Shown here: positions 24,781-37,030 of the stretch, in pieces
Numbering within the stretch: the first letter of the stretch is position 1
How the letters are laid out: each line of letters starts with the position of its first letter
From: Dastarcus helophoroides
Lineage: Eukaryota > Arthropoda > Insecta > Coleoptera > Bothrideridae
NCBI GenBank assembly: GCA_028583605.1
Contig: CM053330.1
Location: 22,160,129 to 22,224,128, forward strand
Direction: 5' to 3'
Length of the DNA: 64,000 nucleotides
Notes under the pieces: model-generated
What the model saw: the letters and a program-made list of their open reading frames with translations, nothing else
The model's database searches: none
Told to the model about the DNA's origin: nothing
Position numbers and translations under genes: made by a program

Positions 24781-26329
24781 AAACCATAGTTTCTTCTGTT
24801 CCTTTTTTTAGGCAATTACAATGTCCAGGGCTATAGGTGGTTTCACTATGATAAAAACAAAACTATGATAAAGACAATGTTGTTAAAACTTACATATAGG
24901 TGACTTTATATGGTACACATTTATAAAATTGCAATTTCTAAAATTGCGAGCATCTCTGAATAATTCTTTAAACGAGGCAAACAAATAACAACTTTTGTAG
25001 TAGCAGAATAATTAGAGAATTTAGTATTTCTTGTGCTTCTTTAGGTGGATGTTATAAGGAATAATACAAGGAGAAATGATTGGAGATTGGAGAAATGCTC
25101 CCAGAAAAGGATAAGAATATTACATATCTTCTGTATAATTAATAAATAATAATAAAAAGTAAAATTCAGTTTCTGATTCTTTGTGGAACAATCGAAGTAA
25201 CTTACAATAGTATCATTATCAAATCTTATTTTCAAAACAAAATTTTTTCTCAAGCAAACCTGTAGTTATTTTCAGGAATAATCTATATTCTCTTGGCCCT
25301 TAAAATCCAATAATAATAAATTTTTAACTGAATCTTCCTCTCAGACAGCATGTACAAAAATATCATGCTAAAAAGCAATTATTAAAAATGGAAATCGTAA
25401 ACTAATTTGCATTCTTCTTCTTCTGCTTTGACTGGCTTTGGTCTTATATTTGTTGGTTTTGTTAATTTCAAAAACCCCGTTTATTGGCGTTTCGTTAAAT
25501 GCCAATGAATGACTCTATAATGTGACCTTGAACCGGTTAATTCGGAAAATGCATTTGATGTCGTAGAACTCAACTTTCCTGATTTTGGCTAAAAAGTCTC
25601 AAAAAAATATTTCCTTCTGAACATTTCAGAACTTGAATTCGTAGTAGAGTTAAGAACCTGTCTTTGGGTCGCAGCAGTCAAATTGTATTAAATTATACAA
25701 CTTATACAGTCGGCGCAAAAACTGCATTTTTGGGATTTTGAAAAATGTCGGGAAATTACGGACCACTTTGTAATTCGATTAAAAAAGGAAAAATGTTGTA
25801 AAACATTTATTATGTTTGATTCAAAATGACAGAAGATTTATTATTAAAGAGGGACAAACTAAAGTGAGTACGAAATGGCAATCAAAATTAGTTCGAAACG
25901 CAGTGTTCAAAGTCCAGCAACTTGTTCATTCTTTTTTGGCATATTTTTTTTACAAGTGATGCAGAAATCGGCAACACAATTGTTTCTTCTGTGTCGTCTT
26001 CGAAACGAAGCGATATCACCGATTAATTCCTTGAAATGTTCGAAATTAAAATTTGAATAATGAATATGTTCGCTTTTTTTAAAATGCAACCAAAATTTTC
26101 TACAGAAGAAAATCTAACCTGAACATTGTATACTTACATTTGAAAAATTATTGCCGTACCAAAAAACTATTAGAAATTGCCAAAAAATAATGCTGCACTG
26201 AAAATTTGCATAAAAAATCACTTCAACGCATCAGATACACGAAATTGGCTTGTGAAATGTAAATATTGGGTGGTCCATAATAAGATATTGACCTGAATTG
26301 GTTTTTTTAAAGTTTAATCCACTTGCAAA
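24781..26329. other. Spacer, nothing recognised
   Basis: AT-rich. Overlapping short frames on both strands at 25875-26089 carry no recognisable domain. The reading of GGCGCAAAAACTGCA near 25713 and GTGCAGTTTTTGCACC near 28983 on either side of the LINE was noted as a possible inverted flank. Confidence 0.3.
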
Positions 26330-28570
26330 GGGTAAGCCCATTATGCTTTCAAAGCACTGCAAGTAGGATGTGGAAACAAGGATAGATGACGATGAACCGC
26401 CTTCTTAAACAAGGATAGGTTGTAATTTTTGGGGAAAATTTCTTTCGGTAACAAGTTCTATAACTTGAAAGTTCTGTAGAAAAAAGAATCTCCGTAGACA
26501 GAAGTCCTCACTGTGTCAAGCTGGACCGCACAGGAATTTGCTCTCTCCGACTGTTTAGTATGCCTTAAGAATCTTGCCCTTGGGGGGATCAATCCTATTA
26601 GTTCCTGCGAGCATCTTCAATGATAGTACTTGTAGAAAAGAGATAAGTCACCAACCAAACGCCTGTGCTCTAGTGTTTCGAGAGAATCGGTCAGATTCTC
26701 GTCATCAATTAGGCGAATCGCTCTTCTTTGAATTGAATCCAAGAGAGCTAAAGTGTGTTTTGGGGCTGAGAACAGTATTCTAGTGTTGGCCCAATTTGAG
26801 CTTTGTATAGTGTAAATAGCTGATAAGATGTGAAGTACTTTTTAGCTCTAAAAAGAAAGCCTAGCCTTTGAGAGGCGGATTTGGCAATGACGCGCACATG
26901 TTCTTCCCAAGAGAAGTTAGTGCTCGCATTCACTCCTAGGATAGATAAATTAGACTCCATGGGAAGGATTTTACCGTCCATTAGTATGTTTGTTGTATTA
27001 TCCCTTGATGTTTTCTTAGAGAAAACCTCGACCTGAGGTTTTGAAGCGTTGAAATCGACCAAATTGTTCTTACCCCATTCCAGAATAATCCCGAGATCCC
27101 GATTAATCGTCTGGATTTGCCGTTCCCTTAGTCGATCTGAAGCAGCGACAGATAATGGTTTGTCGGAGAAAAAAGATGGCACAAGGTTACTATCATCTGC
27201 GTAGCTGTATATAGGATTGAAAGTTGAAGCTAAGAGATCATTTATGTGTAACAGAAATATAGTAGGAGATAGAACAGACCCCTGAGGCACCCCTGCGTTA
27301 ATCGTAAATGTCTCTGATGAGATGCCATCGACGAACCTGAAGAGATCTGTCAACGAGAAAATTGGATATCAAATGACAGAGTCCAGGAGGAAGACCAAAA
27401 GATGTTAATTTGGCGAGAAGAGATCGGTGCCAGACTCTGCCTTTGAGATATCCAATGCCACAATTCTAGCATCACCATGTCTCTTCATAGCTGAGTTACA
27501 GATATGAGTAACATATGCCAGTAGATCGGCAGTGGAACGTTGTTGTGTAAAACCGTATTGCCTGTCGGAGATGATTCTATTTTCCTCCAGATATTTGAGA
27601 ATCTTGATGTTGATAACCTTTTCAATCACTTTAGATATAACGGGTAACAAAGATATAGGACGATAGTTGTTAGCCATATTCCTTTTTTCCTTTTTAGGGA
27701 CAGGCTGCACCCTAGCAGATTTCTAGATATTAGGGAATACACCTTTGTTGTAAGAGAGTGTGAATAATTTGCTTAGGGCAGGAGTCAGCTCTGGGGCGCA
27801 CTTCTTAAGAATAATAGCGGGAATACCATCAAGCCCAGAATCTTTCGAGGTGTCGAGCTCAAAGAGAATCTTCCTGATTGTGCGTTGTCTGAAAACAACT
27901 TCAGGCATCGAAGTGCCAACCTTAGGAAGAATAGGAGGTTCTGATAAGCCTTTGGCGCATTTCACGGTCGAAATCACCTTTTGCCTCGTCAATAACCTGT
28001 TTACAAGAATTTCGTGCATCTACAAAGATGGTCAGAGTCCCGACTGAGGGATTATTTCGCCAACGATATATGCGCGATTTTTGCAGGAGACAGCCCGAGC
28101 ACATTTTTTACTGAACCAAGATTTACTGGAGGCAGACTTCTTTTGGGAGTGGGGAATTGAGCATTCCATACCAATCAGGATAGTTTCCGTGATGGATTCG
28201 GCTACTAAGGAAGGGTTGCCTGAGTTAAAGCAGACTTCCTGCCATGGGAAAGATGCAAAGAAGTCTCTTAATTCTTCCCAGTTTGCAGAGTTAAAGTGCC
28301 AAACCCTACGGGATTGCGTCTGGGAAGGAGGTGGTATATGAAGCGAGCGATAGGCTGCTACAAGCTTGTGATCCGAATTTCCAAGCGGCGATGTCACAGA
28401 GATTTTATACGAATTTTTTTGAATTTGTAAGGAAAAGGTCGAGTAGACTAGGTTGATGGGTATCTACATTAGGAATGTGGGTTCCCCAATTAATTGCTAT
28501 AATCCACAAGTGATGGCGAAAGCCTCTGCCACCCTTCCCACGTCGTCAGTTCGGGAAAAAAACTTCAACC
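26330..28570 (-). mobile_element. Non-LTR retrotransposon (Jockey-like LINE), 5'-truncated and broken
   Basis: Read on the minus strand. About 28570-28300 is the end of the endonuclease domain, with a HIPNVDTHQP-like stretch and GNSDHKLV, the SDH signature. About 28300-28030 is the linker. 28019-27410 is the RT fingers, with a YRPISLLPVISKVIEK motif and a GFTQQRSTADLL motif. 27353-26748 is the palm, with GVPQGSVLSP at residues 21-30 and the catalytic YADD at residues 51-54 of that frame. About 26750-26340 is the thumb and C-terminus, with a FRHTKQSERANSC-like region, then LYNLLPKEIF and YNLSLFKKAVHRHL. No RNase H was seen. Frame breaks occur at about 27400, 27720 and 28030. It is the most intact of the LINE copies here, and copy A at 3955-5235 is its relative. 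Confidence 0.88.
26748..27353 (-). pseudogene. LINE reverse transcriptase palm/thumb frame
   Basis: A 201-codon uninterrupted frame inside the LINE. It carries RT motif 4 (GVPQGSVLSP), motif 5 (SYADD with both catalytic aspartates) and the downstream LGV/KSASQRLGFLFRAKKYF region typical of insect Jockey-clade polymerases. The upstream catalytic Asp motif (ALDISKA) lies in a neighbouring frame at about 27420-27440, separated by frame disruption. The product would copy element RNA at nicked DNA in an intact element, but this copy cannot encode a full enzyme. Confidence 0.85.
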
Positions 28571-29183
28571 AGGAGAACATTGCAGTCAAATTAAAAGAAA
28601 GTCACAGTGAAAAAAAAAATTCAAAGTATCACATTTCTACTTGGTATTGAAGCGATCGTGTACACAAGTCGAGTATTGCAGGAAAAATGAGGTCAACATG
28701 AGGTGAGCTGACGACAGTTATTTGTAGCTTCAACCACTAATATGGAAAAAAATATGATGCTGATCCGCAATTCGCCGCGGTCCAGAATATCCCAGTCTCC
28801 ACTACTAAATTTATTATTGGTTTATTATCCGGAAAGTTCTTGTTTTTTTTTTGGAAAAAGTGAAACTCCGTTTTTAATTTTTTAAGCATGTACACGAAAT
28901 GTACTTGCTATTTTATTTTAGTCTACAATGATACTCCCATTTTCCTAAACTCTTTTGGATTTGTTTAAGAAAAACTTATCACGTGCAGTTTTTGCACCCT
29001 CCATATTTTATTTTGTTGATACATTTTTGTAGCAAATGAAGCAAATGGAAATATAACTGTATTGTGGGGCTAGGTCAAGTGTGTATGGTGGATGGTATAG
29101 CACTTCCTATTCAAACTCCATTAATTTTTGGTGGACTTGCATGTTGAGTTTTATCGTGCTGAACGATGTGTTTTCCGCTAATC
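28571..29183. other. Spacer upstream of the LINE
   Basis: No LINE ORF1 was recognised beyond about 28570, so the element is 5'-truncated. The rest is AT-rich without features. Confidence 0.35.
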
Positions 29184-29603
29184 CAAGTTTCATTAAATGA
29201 TCCTAAGCACGTGTTTTGGAAATGATCAACTATTCTGCTAATTTTCTCATCGTGATACCAAGGATTTTCAATAACATTAAGTTTATTCATTCATCATTAG
29301 TGCTGGTTGAATGTCCAAAACGTTTCTTTGTCAAGACATTTTTTACTTTAAACCTGGCAAACGAACTAAATCATTCTCTTCGTAAGCATTACACAAGTTT
29401 CATTAAATGATCCTAAGCACGTGTTTTGGAAATGATCAACTATTCTGCTAATTTTCTCATCGTGATACCAAGGATTTTCAATAACATTAAGTTTATTCAT
29501 TCATCATTAGTGCTGGTTGAATGTCCAAAACGTTTCTTTGTCAAGACATTTTTTACTTTAAACCTGGCAAACGAACTAAATCATTCTCTTCGTAAGCATC
29601 ACA
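29184..29603. repeat. Exact tandem duplication, 210-bp unit
   Basis: Unit 1 (29184-29393) and unit 2 (29394-29599 and a few bases) are the same by eye, from CAAGTTTCATTAAATGATCC to CTTCGTAAGCAT, with a period of exactly 210. Both contain the same short plus-strand frame (starts MEMINYSANFL), which I take as a by-product. Identity in an otherwise decayed region suggests either a recent duplication or an assembly artefact. Confidence 0.92.
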
Positions 29604-30649
29604 TCTCTTCTGTGTTGCTTGTGTAAGTTACATCCTTTTAAGTTTTTAAAAACGCATTAAAATGTTCAAAAGTCAAAGTTACTCCTTTGAAGTAAAATCC
29701 CTTCAATACTTTAAAGCCACTTGAGATATTGTCTTGAATTTTGGTAGATATAGCTAGGCATAGAAACGCATTTTTTGCAGGAAAAATATTTCTTTTACTT
29801 CTAACAGTGGATTCCACGTTAACATGTTCTTAAATGTTCTTAACGAAAAATAAGTACTAATTTCATAAACATCCTTCATTTCTTGGTAAAATTGCTTTCT
29901 TAGCTTTTTTTGTGTGACGAACGGCGTTCGATTACCAGTATTTTTTTTTTCAAAATAAATGTGGCTTTCATCAAGATTGTTTACTCTTTAGTAAAAATTC
30001 CGCCCTAACTTTTTTCCTCAAAATTTTTCAATTAAAAAAATAAAATGCATTTCTGTGAATTTCGAAGGCCACTTAATATTCTTTTTTACTACAAATTTAA
30101 TTGATCATTGGTATTTTTCTTCATAAACATTTATGTTGAGTAAGTTGGTTTGTCTGTATTTTAAAAATAATTATTTTTAATAATTAATAAACCCATAGTA
30201 TTTAAGAAGGTAAATATTTTTTTAATCAAAAGCCATTAGTCAGACGAAAAAAGTCAAAGAAACATTTTTACCAAGAAGTAAATGTTGTTAGAAAATTGGT
30301 ACTCGAAGTGAAGTACCATTTTTTTCGTTAAGACTACTCAAGAACATATTAGCACGGGCGCGTTGAATGAATAATTTTTTCTGTAAAAAATGCATTTCGT
30401 ATCTACCAAAATTAAAAAAAATATTTTGAGTAGATTTAAAGCATTTAATAAAAACCTAAAATTTTTCTTTTTCAAAAGACCCAACCTTAAAAATAAATCC
30501 GGTCCGAACCTATGTTTATATGAACATTTTGCCCAAAATTGCTTGAGAATTATGCTCTTATTAGCATCTTATTTTGAAACAGCCTGTATGTTGTACTTTT
30601 TATTTAAAATCAAGATCATAATATTTCTATAGACACTTGACAATTTATA
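29604..30649. other. Spacer, nothing recognised
   Basis: AT-rich, no supported gene or repeat. Confidence 0.35.
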
Positions 30650-32035
30650 TATACAGTGTGTCCCAAGATAGAGTATCGAAGAGGAATTCCTGTGGATTCC
30701 TTGTGGATTTACGAGAAAAAGTCATTCTTTATAAAAACTCCTACTTGATATTAAATTATTGAAAATGACATTATTTTGTTTACTTTTTATGCAGGGGGTC
30801 CAATTATTTAAAAATTCTAAAAAATGGCCTACAATAAACTATCGTTATTTTTGGTAGTATCGAAAAATATATAGCACAGATACAGCATCGGTTAAGTTAA
30901 AGCAAAGTTACATAATTTGGCTACCAGTAATATGCAGTCGAGAAATCGAAAATGTCTCTTACTGCTCTTGAGATTTTTGGAAAAAAGTAAAATTGTGCAT
31001 TTTTATTTTTATTTTCTCTTGATGTTATTTAAATCGAAAAACCAAAAACACTTTTTTGTTGGAGTTTTTTATGCTTTACAAGATAGTCTGAAAAGTTTTT
31101 TATTAGACGTTTCGTTTTTTCGCTACCATCATCAAATACGTTATTTTAAATAGGGTCCTGTAATTTTTATGGCATTTTGTGTGGCGACTTCACTAATGTA
31201 TCAACCTTTTATGTAGCTAAACCTTTCGTAACTGTAAACTATCATTAAAAAAACCTTTTCTCAGATTAAGTTACTTTGTATTTTTAAATAATAGTTAACC
31301 AGAGAATAATAAAATGTATCAAACAAAATGTGACAGCTATTGTTATATTTGATATTTATTATTCAAAATATCCATAGTTGCTTTGTCTGTAGTTATTACT
31401 CATTATTTGTGGTGGTCAGTTATTTATGATTATGTCTGCTATTTTTTGTTAAAATTTATTAATTTTAGGATTACTTTTTTTACTTATTAATCAATTACAT
31501 TTTAATAATTTTATTTATAACAATAATTACTTATTAATTATGAGAAAAGAATAAAGTAACGTTAATCTGAAAAAAGTGTTTTTCCCTTGATGATGGTTTG
31601 AAGTTAAGAAACGTTTAGCCACATATATCAATAAAGGCGGAGATTCGACAGCTATACAAAGATGCAATAAAAATTGCAGGTTCGTATTTAAAATAACGAA
31701 TTTGATTATGGTAGCGAAAAGACGAAACATCTAATAAAAAAGCTTCTTAAGATATCTTGTAAAGGATAAAAAACGCCAATAAAAAAGTGCTTTTAGTTTT
31801 TCAATTACTTCTTAAATAACATCAAGAAATAATAAAAACAAAAATCCAAAATTTTTCTTTTTTTCAAAAATTTCAAGAACACTAAGAGATATTTTTGACT
31901 TCTCAACAGAATATTCCTGATGGCCAAATTTTGCAACTTTTCCCTGATTTAACTGATGTTGTATATATCTCTTACCGTTTTCGAGATCCTGTAGTGAGAA
32001 GCGAATTTGTTACAACCTGTATAGGTACATAATAT
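30650..32035. mobile_element. Large inverted-repeat element, about 1.4 kb
   Basis: The left half (30650 to about 31270) and right half (about 31555-32035) are diverged reverse complements. Paired blocks are AAATACGTTATTTTAAAT near 31133 with TTTAAAATAACGAATTT near 31687, TTTTTCGCTACCAT with ATGGTAGCGAAAAG, and TCTCTTACTGCTCTTGAGA with the equivalent near 31870-31890. Outer ends read ATACAGTGTGTCCCAAGAT on the left and TTACAACCTGTATAG on the right, related to TATACAGGGTGT-type termini. Central DNA is AT-rich and non-coding. A partial copy is at 36770-37030. Non-autonomous DNA transposon is the likely class. Confidence 0.7.
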
Positions 32036-32639
32036 GTACTTTTAAATTGGCTCTGATAGTTGTAGTATACCAGAATATAAAAGCTATCAAAACCTTTTTT
32101 TTTACGAAATATTTATGTGGAAAGTAGTTGTAAATAATTTAAAAATACAGTGCATGTGCAAGGACATAAAAGTTGAATATAATGCTTTATAAGTAGCAGA
32201 AATAAAGAAATAAACGAGTTTCACCGCAGAAATTCTTAGATGGTGTTGCGGTTCTTTACAGTTGTTATCCGTAGCATTCCAGTTTTAAACAATCGTACCT
32301 TAAAAACTTCATATTAATAAGCTTGTTTTAAGGATGACACATTTTATTCTTATTTATTTAACTATTATATTTACATAAATTATTGTTATTATTGATATAA
32401 ACATTATCGTAAATGAAATTGTTAAATATATTGTAGTGTATATGTTGAAATAAGAATTATTATATTAATTTGAGAGCCACAATTTTCATTGTATACTTTG
32501 AGTCTTGATTTCTTATTTGATGTTGGTGCTTATTTTCATTGTTGTGCCCGGCTGTACTTGCAATTTTGAAACGATCGACAGTAGTCTGAACACAGAAAAG
32601 CACAAAATTCCAAAAAGGTCGTTTGGGAGCGACACTTCT
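32036..32639. other. Spacer, nothing recognised
   Basis: AT-rich DNA between the inverted-repeat element and the mariner relic. It may include the 5' part of that relic, too decayed to read. Confidence 0.35.
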
Positions 32640-33020
32640 TATGGTCATTTATGGGGATGATACCGAAACTAAACAGCACATCACAATGGAAAAACCAATC
32701 TTTATCTCAAAGAAAACTAATGTTATCCATAACGGGATCGTATCAGCAGGATAGACGAACACCATGCTGAGGAGGCTGGAGGAGAATGTGTGATAGGATC
32801 ATCCATACAAATGACCTTTCCCTGGAGCAATTGGGTTTTTAATACAATAACCTAAGACCACATACCTCCACAATTAAATGACAGTTTTTGACAAATAATA
32901 ACATCGGCTCTGTCTTTCAACCAACTTACTCGCCCTATTTAACCTCTTGCGACTATTTCCACTGTGCAAAATGACAAATTAAGCTAAAGTTAATTCGACA
33001 TGATAGAGAAGATTGGATTT
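32640..33020 (+). pseudogene. Mariner-type transposase relic
   Basis: Across frameshifts the plus strand reads DDTETKQHI near 32655-32680, resembling the region after the first catalytic Asp of mariner transposases. Near 32920-32960 it reads FQPTYSPYLTSCDYF, closely resembling the HPPYSPDLAPCDYF signature around the third catalytic Asp. Several stops lie between. The D(34)D signature and order support mariner. The copy is dead. Terminal inverted repeats were not located. Confidence 0.6.
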
Positions 33021-33600
33021 TAATCACAGTGTGCTTTACTTTTTATAGACTCTTATACCTTCCTGAATATTGCTAAATATGTTAAATTATGCGGTATTTA
33101 AAAATTGTGAACACATATAGCATATTATCGTAAATCTGCATCTTTATGATTCTAAAAAAATTCTGTGCGTTAGCACTTGTTCCCATTTCATTTAAAAAGC
33201 AACATAAAAATAAAAAAAAAAGAGTTACCGCTTATGTGGAATTCCAAAACGACACAGTTTTTTGAATTCACTCTGTATGTTAATACAAGTTCTTCCGTTA
33301 GGTAGACGTGAGGTCTAGAATATTTTAAACCTATTTTTGTTAAAGAAGTTAATCTAAAATTAGATCGTAATCGGCTTAACATTTATATTGTGAGAATGCT
33401 ACTAAGTAGTGGCATGATTCATTTTAAGTGCTTCGATGCATGAAAGTATGCAGACAAAACAAGAGACGCCGAGTTAATTTTAAGCAATAGGAAGGATTAC
33501 AAAGTGTGAAAAAGTAATGTTACAGTATTTTTTAAATATAAGATATTAATAAGTCTAACAGTAATACGTCCTTTGAATATAAAAAAAAACTTCTTTACAT
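33021..33600. other. Spacer, nothing recognised
   Basis: AT-rich, no supported gene. Confidence 0.35.
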
Positions 33601-34630
33601 GGCCGCCGACAGGATCTCTTCAGCAAAAATTTCCAAAAATACCGATCTCGAAATTTATATTTTTTATCTAAATTTCGATATAATGTTGAAATTTCGAGAA
33701 AAACAATAAAATTTCTAAAAAAATATTTATCTAGAATTAAAAAAAACGACTTTTGAAAACAAGTGAAAATTTCTAGAAAAAGATGAATTTCTAAGAAAGA
33801 GCAGTTTTCAAAAATGTCTCTTTTAAATCAAATTTTGACCTGATTCTGAAATTTAGAAAAAATATTGAGATTTTTAAAAAAATTTTTGAAAATTTAGGAA
33901 ATAAATTAAAAAGAAAAAGAGATATATTTATAAAAAAATGTCAATTTTGAAAAAAAAAACCTGAAACCTAGAAGGACGCAAAATTTACAAGACAAAGTCA
34001 AACTTTAAAAAAAAATCTGAGGCTAAGTCAACGTTTTTGAGAAAAAACACGTTCTTATGATAAAAAAGTCGAAAGTTCCCATAGCAAGTTGAATTTTGAA
34101 AAAAAATATCGAATTTAATAATAAAGCCACCATTTCTACAAAAAAACAATTTTCGGAAAGCTCGCAATTTCGAGAAAAAACCTTATTTAAAAAAAAGTGA
34201 AATTTCCGAAGAAAGTCAAATTATAAGCAAAATTTGGAAAGCTGGCATTTTAGGAAAAAGTTGAAATTTGGGAAAAATGGCATATCAACAAAAAAAGACC
34301 AAAATTTTAAAAAAATGTAAAATTTTCTAGAAAAAGTCAAATTTTGAGACAAACAGTCTAATTTTGGAATTATAGTGGAACTTTCGAAAAAAAGATGAAG
34401 TCCAGTAAAATATGACGAAATTTTGAGATAAAAAACAAATTTATCATAACTTGTTAGTAGAACAAGATTTGCAATTTTGTAACTAAGCCTTGATAAGCTT
34501 TCCGGAAGATTCATGTTTTTTGAAAAGTATGTTTCAGACGATAAATCATCGTTTAGACATTTAGATGAAACAAATGCACATAAGTGTCACCGATATAGGT
34601 TATATTAATCCTGACCCCGCTCCAAAGGCG
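33601..34630. mobile_element. Capped AT-rich degenerate repeat block, about 1.0 kb
   Basis: The left cap is GGCCGCCGACAGGATCTC (from 33601). The right cap in reverse complement is GGAGCGGGGTCAGGATTA (about 34605-34622). The interior is A-rich on the plus strand with words such as AAATTTCGAGAAAAA, CTAGAAAAAG and GTCAAATTTTGAGA about every 18-25 bases. The caps resemble those at 38265-40435. Non-coding; frames on the minus strand here are low-complexity Phe/Leu/Ser-rich translation of the repeat. Confidence 0.45.
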
Positions 34631-36769
34631 CATTTTTTTACAAAAGTGATATTTTCCAAAAACCTGTTATCTTTAGCTGTAGGGAAAGCTTAAGAAAATC
34701 AATGCACTTTTTTGGTGCTTCCTCTGTGCAATAAAATATAGCGTGTACTAAAAAGTTGTCGCTGTTTGAAGTTAGCTGCAAAATAATTTTGAACACTCCG
34801 TATGGGAATTTTGTCTATATTTTCAGGAAGCTTAGTTGTTCGTTTAATTATGGTGCAAAAAGTATAACTTTATTATTTAAACTCTGAATAATTTTAATTT
34901 TTTGCCGAAGGTCGTAAAATGTTCTTTTCCAAAAAAATTAAAATATCTTGGAAATTATTAGGTTTCTCTGAAGGAAAAACAAATAAATTCCCTACTAAAA
35001 TTATGAGTAGGATTCGAAAATCATAGTCGATGCACATGTTATGTAGTATGTACAATGTATGTAGGTTATAATTAAAAAAAAAAGAAGTTACCGACTGCCC
35101 AGTGAATACACATTGTATATTGTAAAGTAATTTTTAATTGGTGAGCTAGGGCAGTACCATAACGGCAACGTTGCAAAAATGAGCAAGATTTCTTTACCCT
35201 TAATGGAACTATCCGAACTTAGTATTTACGCTTAGTAGTAGGGCACGCTGTATATGTCAAATTGTTCTAAGTTAATTACATTTATGCTCTTGTGACTTCA
35301 CCTGCAAAGTGTTAATGAATTGTGCATATTTAACCTCTATTGAAGGAAAATTCACTCTCTGCTTCGCGTACTAAAATCGAGGTCAATGGCAGTAGGTTAC
35401 GAGTACATTGTGTGTGGGTTTTACACTGTTTCAGCCGAAAGTTGAAAGTACCCATCTAAAGAAGACCACTCACACGATTTCCTACTAAAATAATAGACTA
35501 TTTTTTCTATACCAAGTACAATTTATTTCCAATCCTTTCACTAATAATATACCTACATATAAATTAATTCTGGAACTATATTTCAATATTTCGGAAAACA
35601 AATCACACCCAAAGAGTATGTGAATCAAAATAGGGAATACGCCTTTTTTAAATTAGGTATAAAAACTTGTGGTATATTCCATAAATTTATCAGGTGTTAC
35701 CCGTTATAGTGCATGCTCTAAAGCTGATCTATCGTTAAAATCACTAATAACAACAGACCGTATCAACAGTTTAAACGTCATAAAAGCAGCTTAGTGTAAT
35801 AAATACGTTTATCAGTTAATTGAGTAATAATTAACAGCTAGTGGAGTCCCACTCTATTACAGATTCTGTAATGAGACCCGCATGTACTTAGTCATCTGGA
35901 AACACTTCCTCAATCCGAACTGCCTACAAAGTAATTACATAACGCAGACACAAACAATTCACTAAATTATAGTTTAATTTTTATCACAACTTTAAGAACG
36001 CCATTTAGACACGATATTTAGTTAATTTTACTCTATATTAATAAATGTAAATTAAAAAATTAGCCTGACGTATTTATGCGTTTTCTTGTATAAAATATAT
36101 GCTCTGCTAATTTAAATAATTAAAAACGGTATGCTCTGTCCGAAATTATCCAATATTTTTATTTTATAAATAAAAAGAAATCTTTTTAATGATTGTAATC
36201 GTAAACTAAATTTAGGAGTTATCTATGCGCCGCATCGAAAAATTAAGTTACTTAAGTTAGTTACCTATTTGAATGATAATGTTGTACCATTAGTTTTGTT
36301 GAAATATTCAAAAACGTATTTTGAGCTATAAACGTTATAAAATACGTATGTAGCAATTTTCATGTTAAATCGCGACAGTTATTAATCTCGTATTATGTAT
36401 GCAAATTTAGGCATTTACATACACAGATACTTTTATAATTATAATACTATACGATTCTAATCTACATTCATAACTCTGAATTTCACCTTATTATTATACA
36501 ATATGTTATCTTTCATAGAAGGATTATCTAACAAAAACTTCTGAAAATAAGCAGTTGTACTTGATTTACGGGGTCAGTGGTCAGGTTTGATTAAACTAGC
36601 CCAGTAAAATAAAATTAGGAATGAGTTTCTTCCGTGGAATACAAAAAAAATACTGTGATAGATAAACTAGTTTACCAACGTATTATTACATTAACTTTTA
36701 CAATACTATCTCCTACGCTGATACCTGGTTGCTACAATATAGTTGAATAGTCAAATGACCTAATATGAT
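34631..36769. other. Long spacer, nothing recognised
   Basis: About 2.1 kb of AT-rich DNA with no recognisable gene, RNA or repeat. Confidence 0.35.
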
Positions 36770-37030
36770 TTATACAGGTTGTAACAAATTCGCTTCTCAT
36801 TACAGGAATCTTGAAAACGGCAAGAGCTATAGCATCAATTAAATTAGGACAAAACTGCATAATTTGGTGACCAGTAATATACCGTCAAGAAAATATTTCT
36901 CGCTACTCTTGAGATTATTGAAAAAAGTAAAATTTTGGATTTTTGTTTTTATTTTTTCTTGGTGTTATTTCAAGAGTAATCGAAAAACTAAAAACACATT
37001 TTCATTGGCCAGCAACTTTTAATATTTAAT
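36770..37030. mobile_element. Fragment of the 30.6-32.0 kb inverted-repeat element
   Basis: The TATACAGGTTGTAACAAATT start and the following CGCTTCTCATTACAGG, TTGAAAACGG, ACCAGTAATAT, TCTTGAGATTATTGAAAAAA and GTGTTATTT blocks match the reverse complement of 31790-32030, and the left half at 30890-31060. Only one arm is present. Confidence 0.7.

Noticed and set aside
28081..28341. Plus-strand frames of 86-95 codons overlapping the LINE
   Set aside because: Antisense shadows of the LINE endonuclease and linker frames on the minus strand.
29216..29626. Pair of same-sequence short proteins, considered as duplicated genes
   Set aside because: The whole 210-bp DNA unit is duplicated, not just the frame; codons show no coding signature and no homologue is recognised.
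33985..34514. Minus-strand frames of 60-97 codons
   Set aside because: Same repeat-derived low-complexity composition (Phe, Leu, Ser) inside the A-rich block; not genes.
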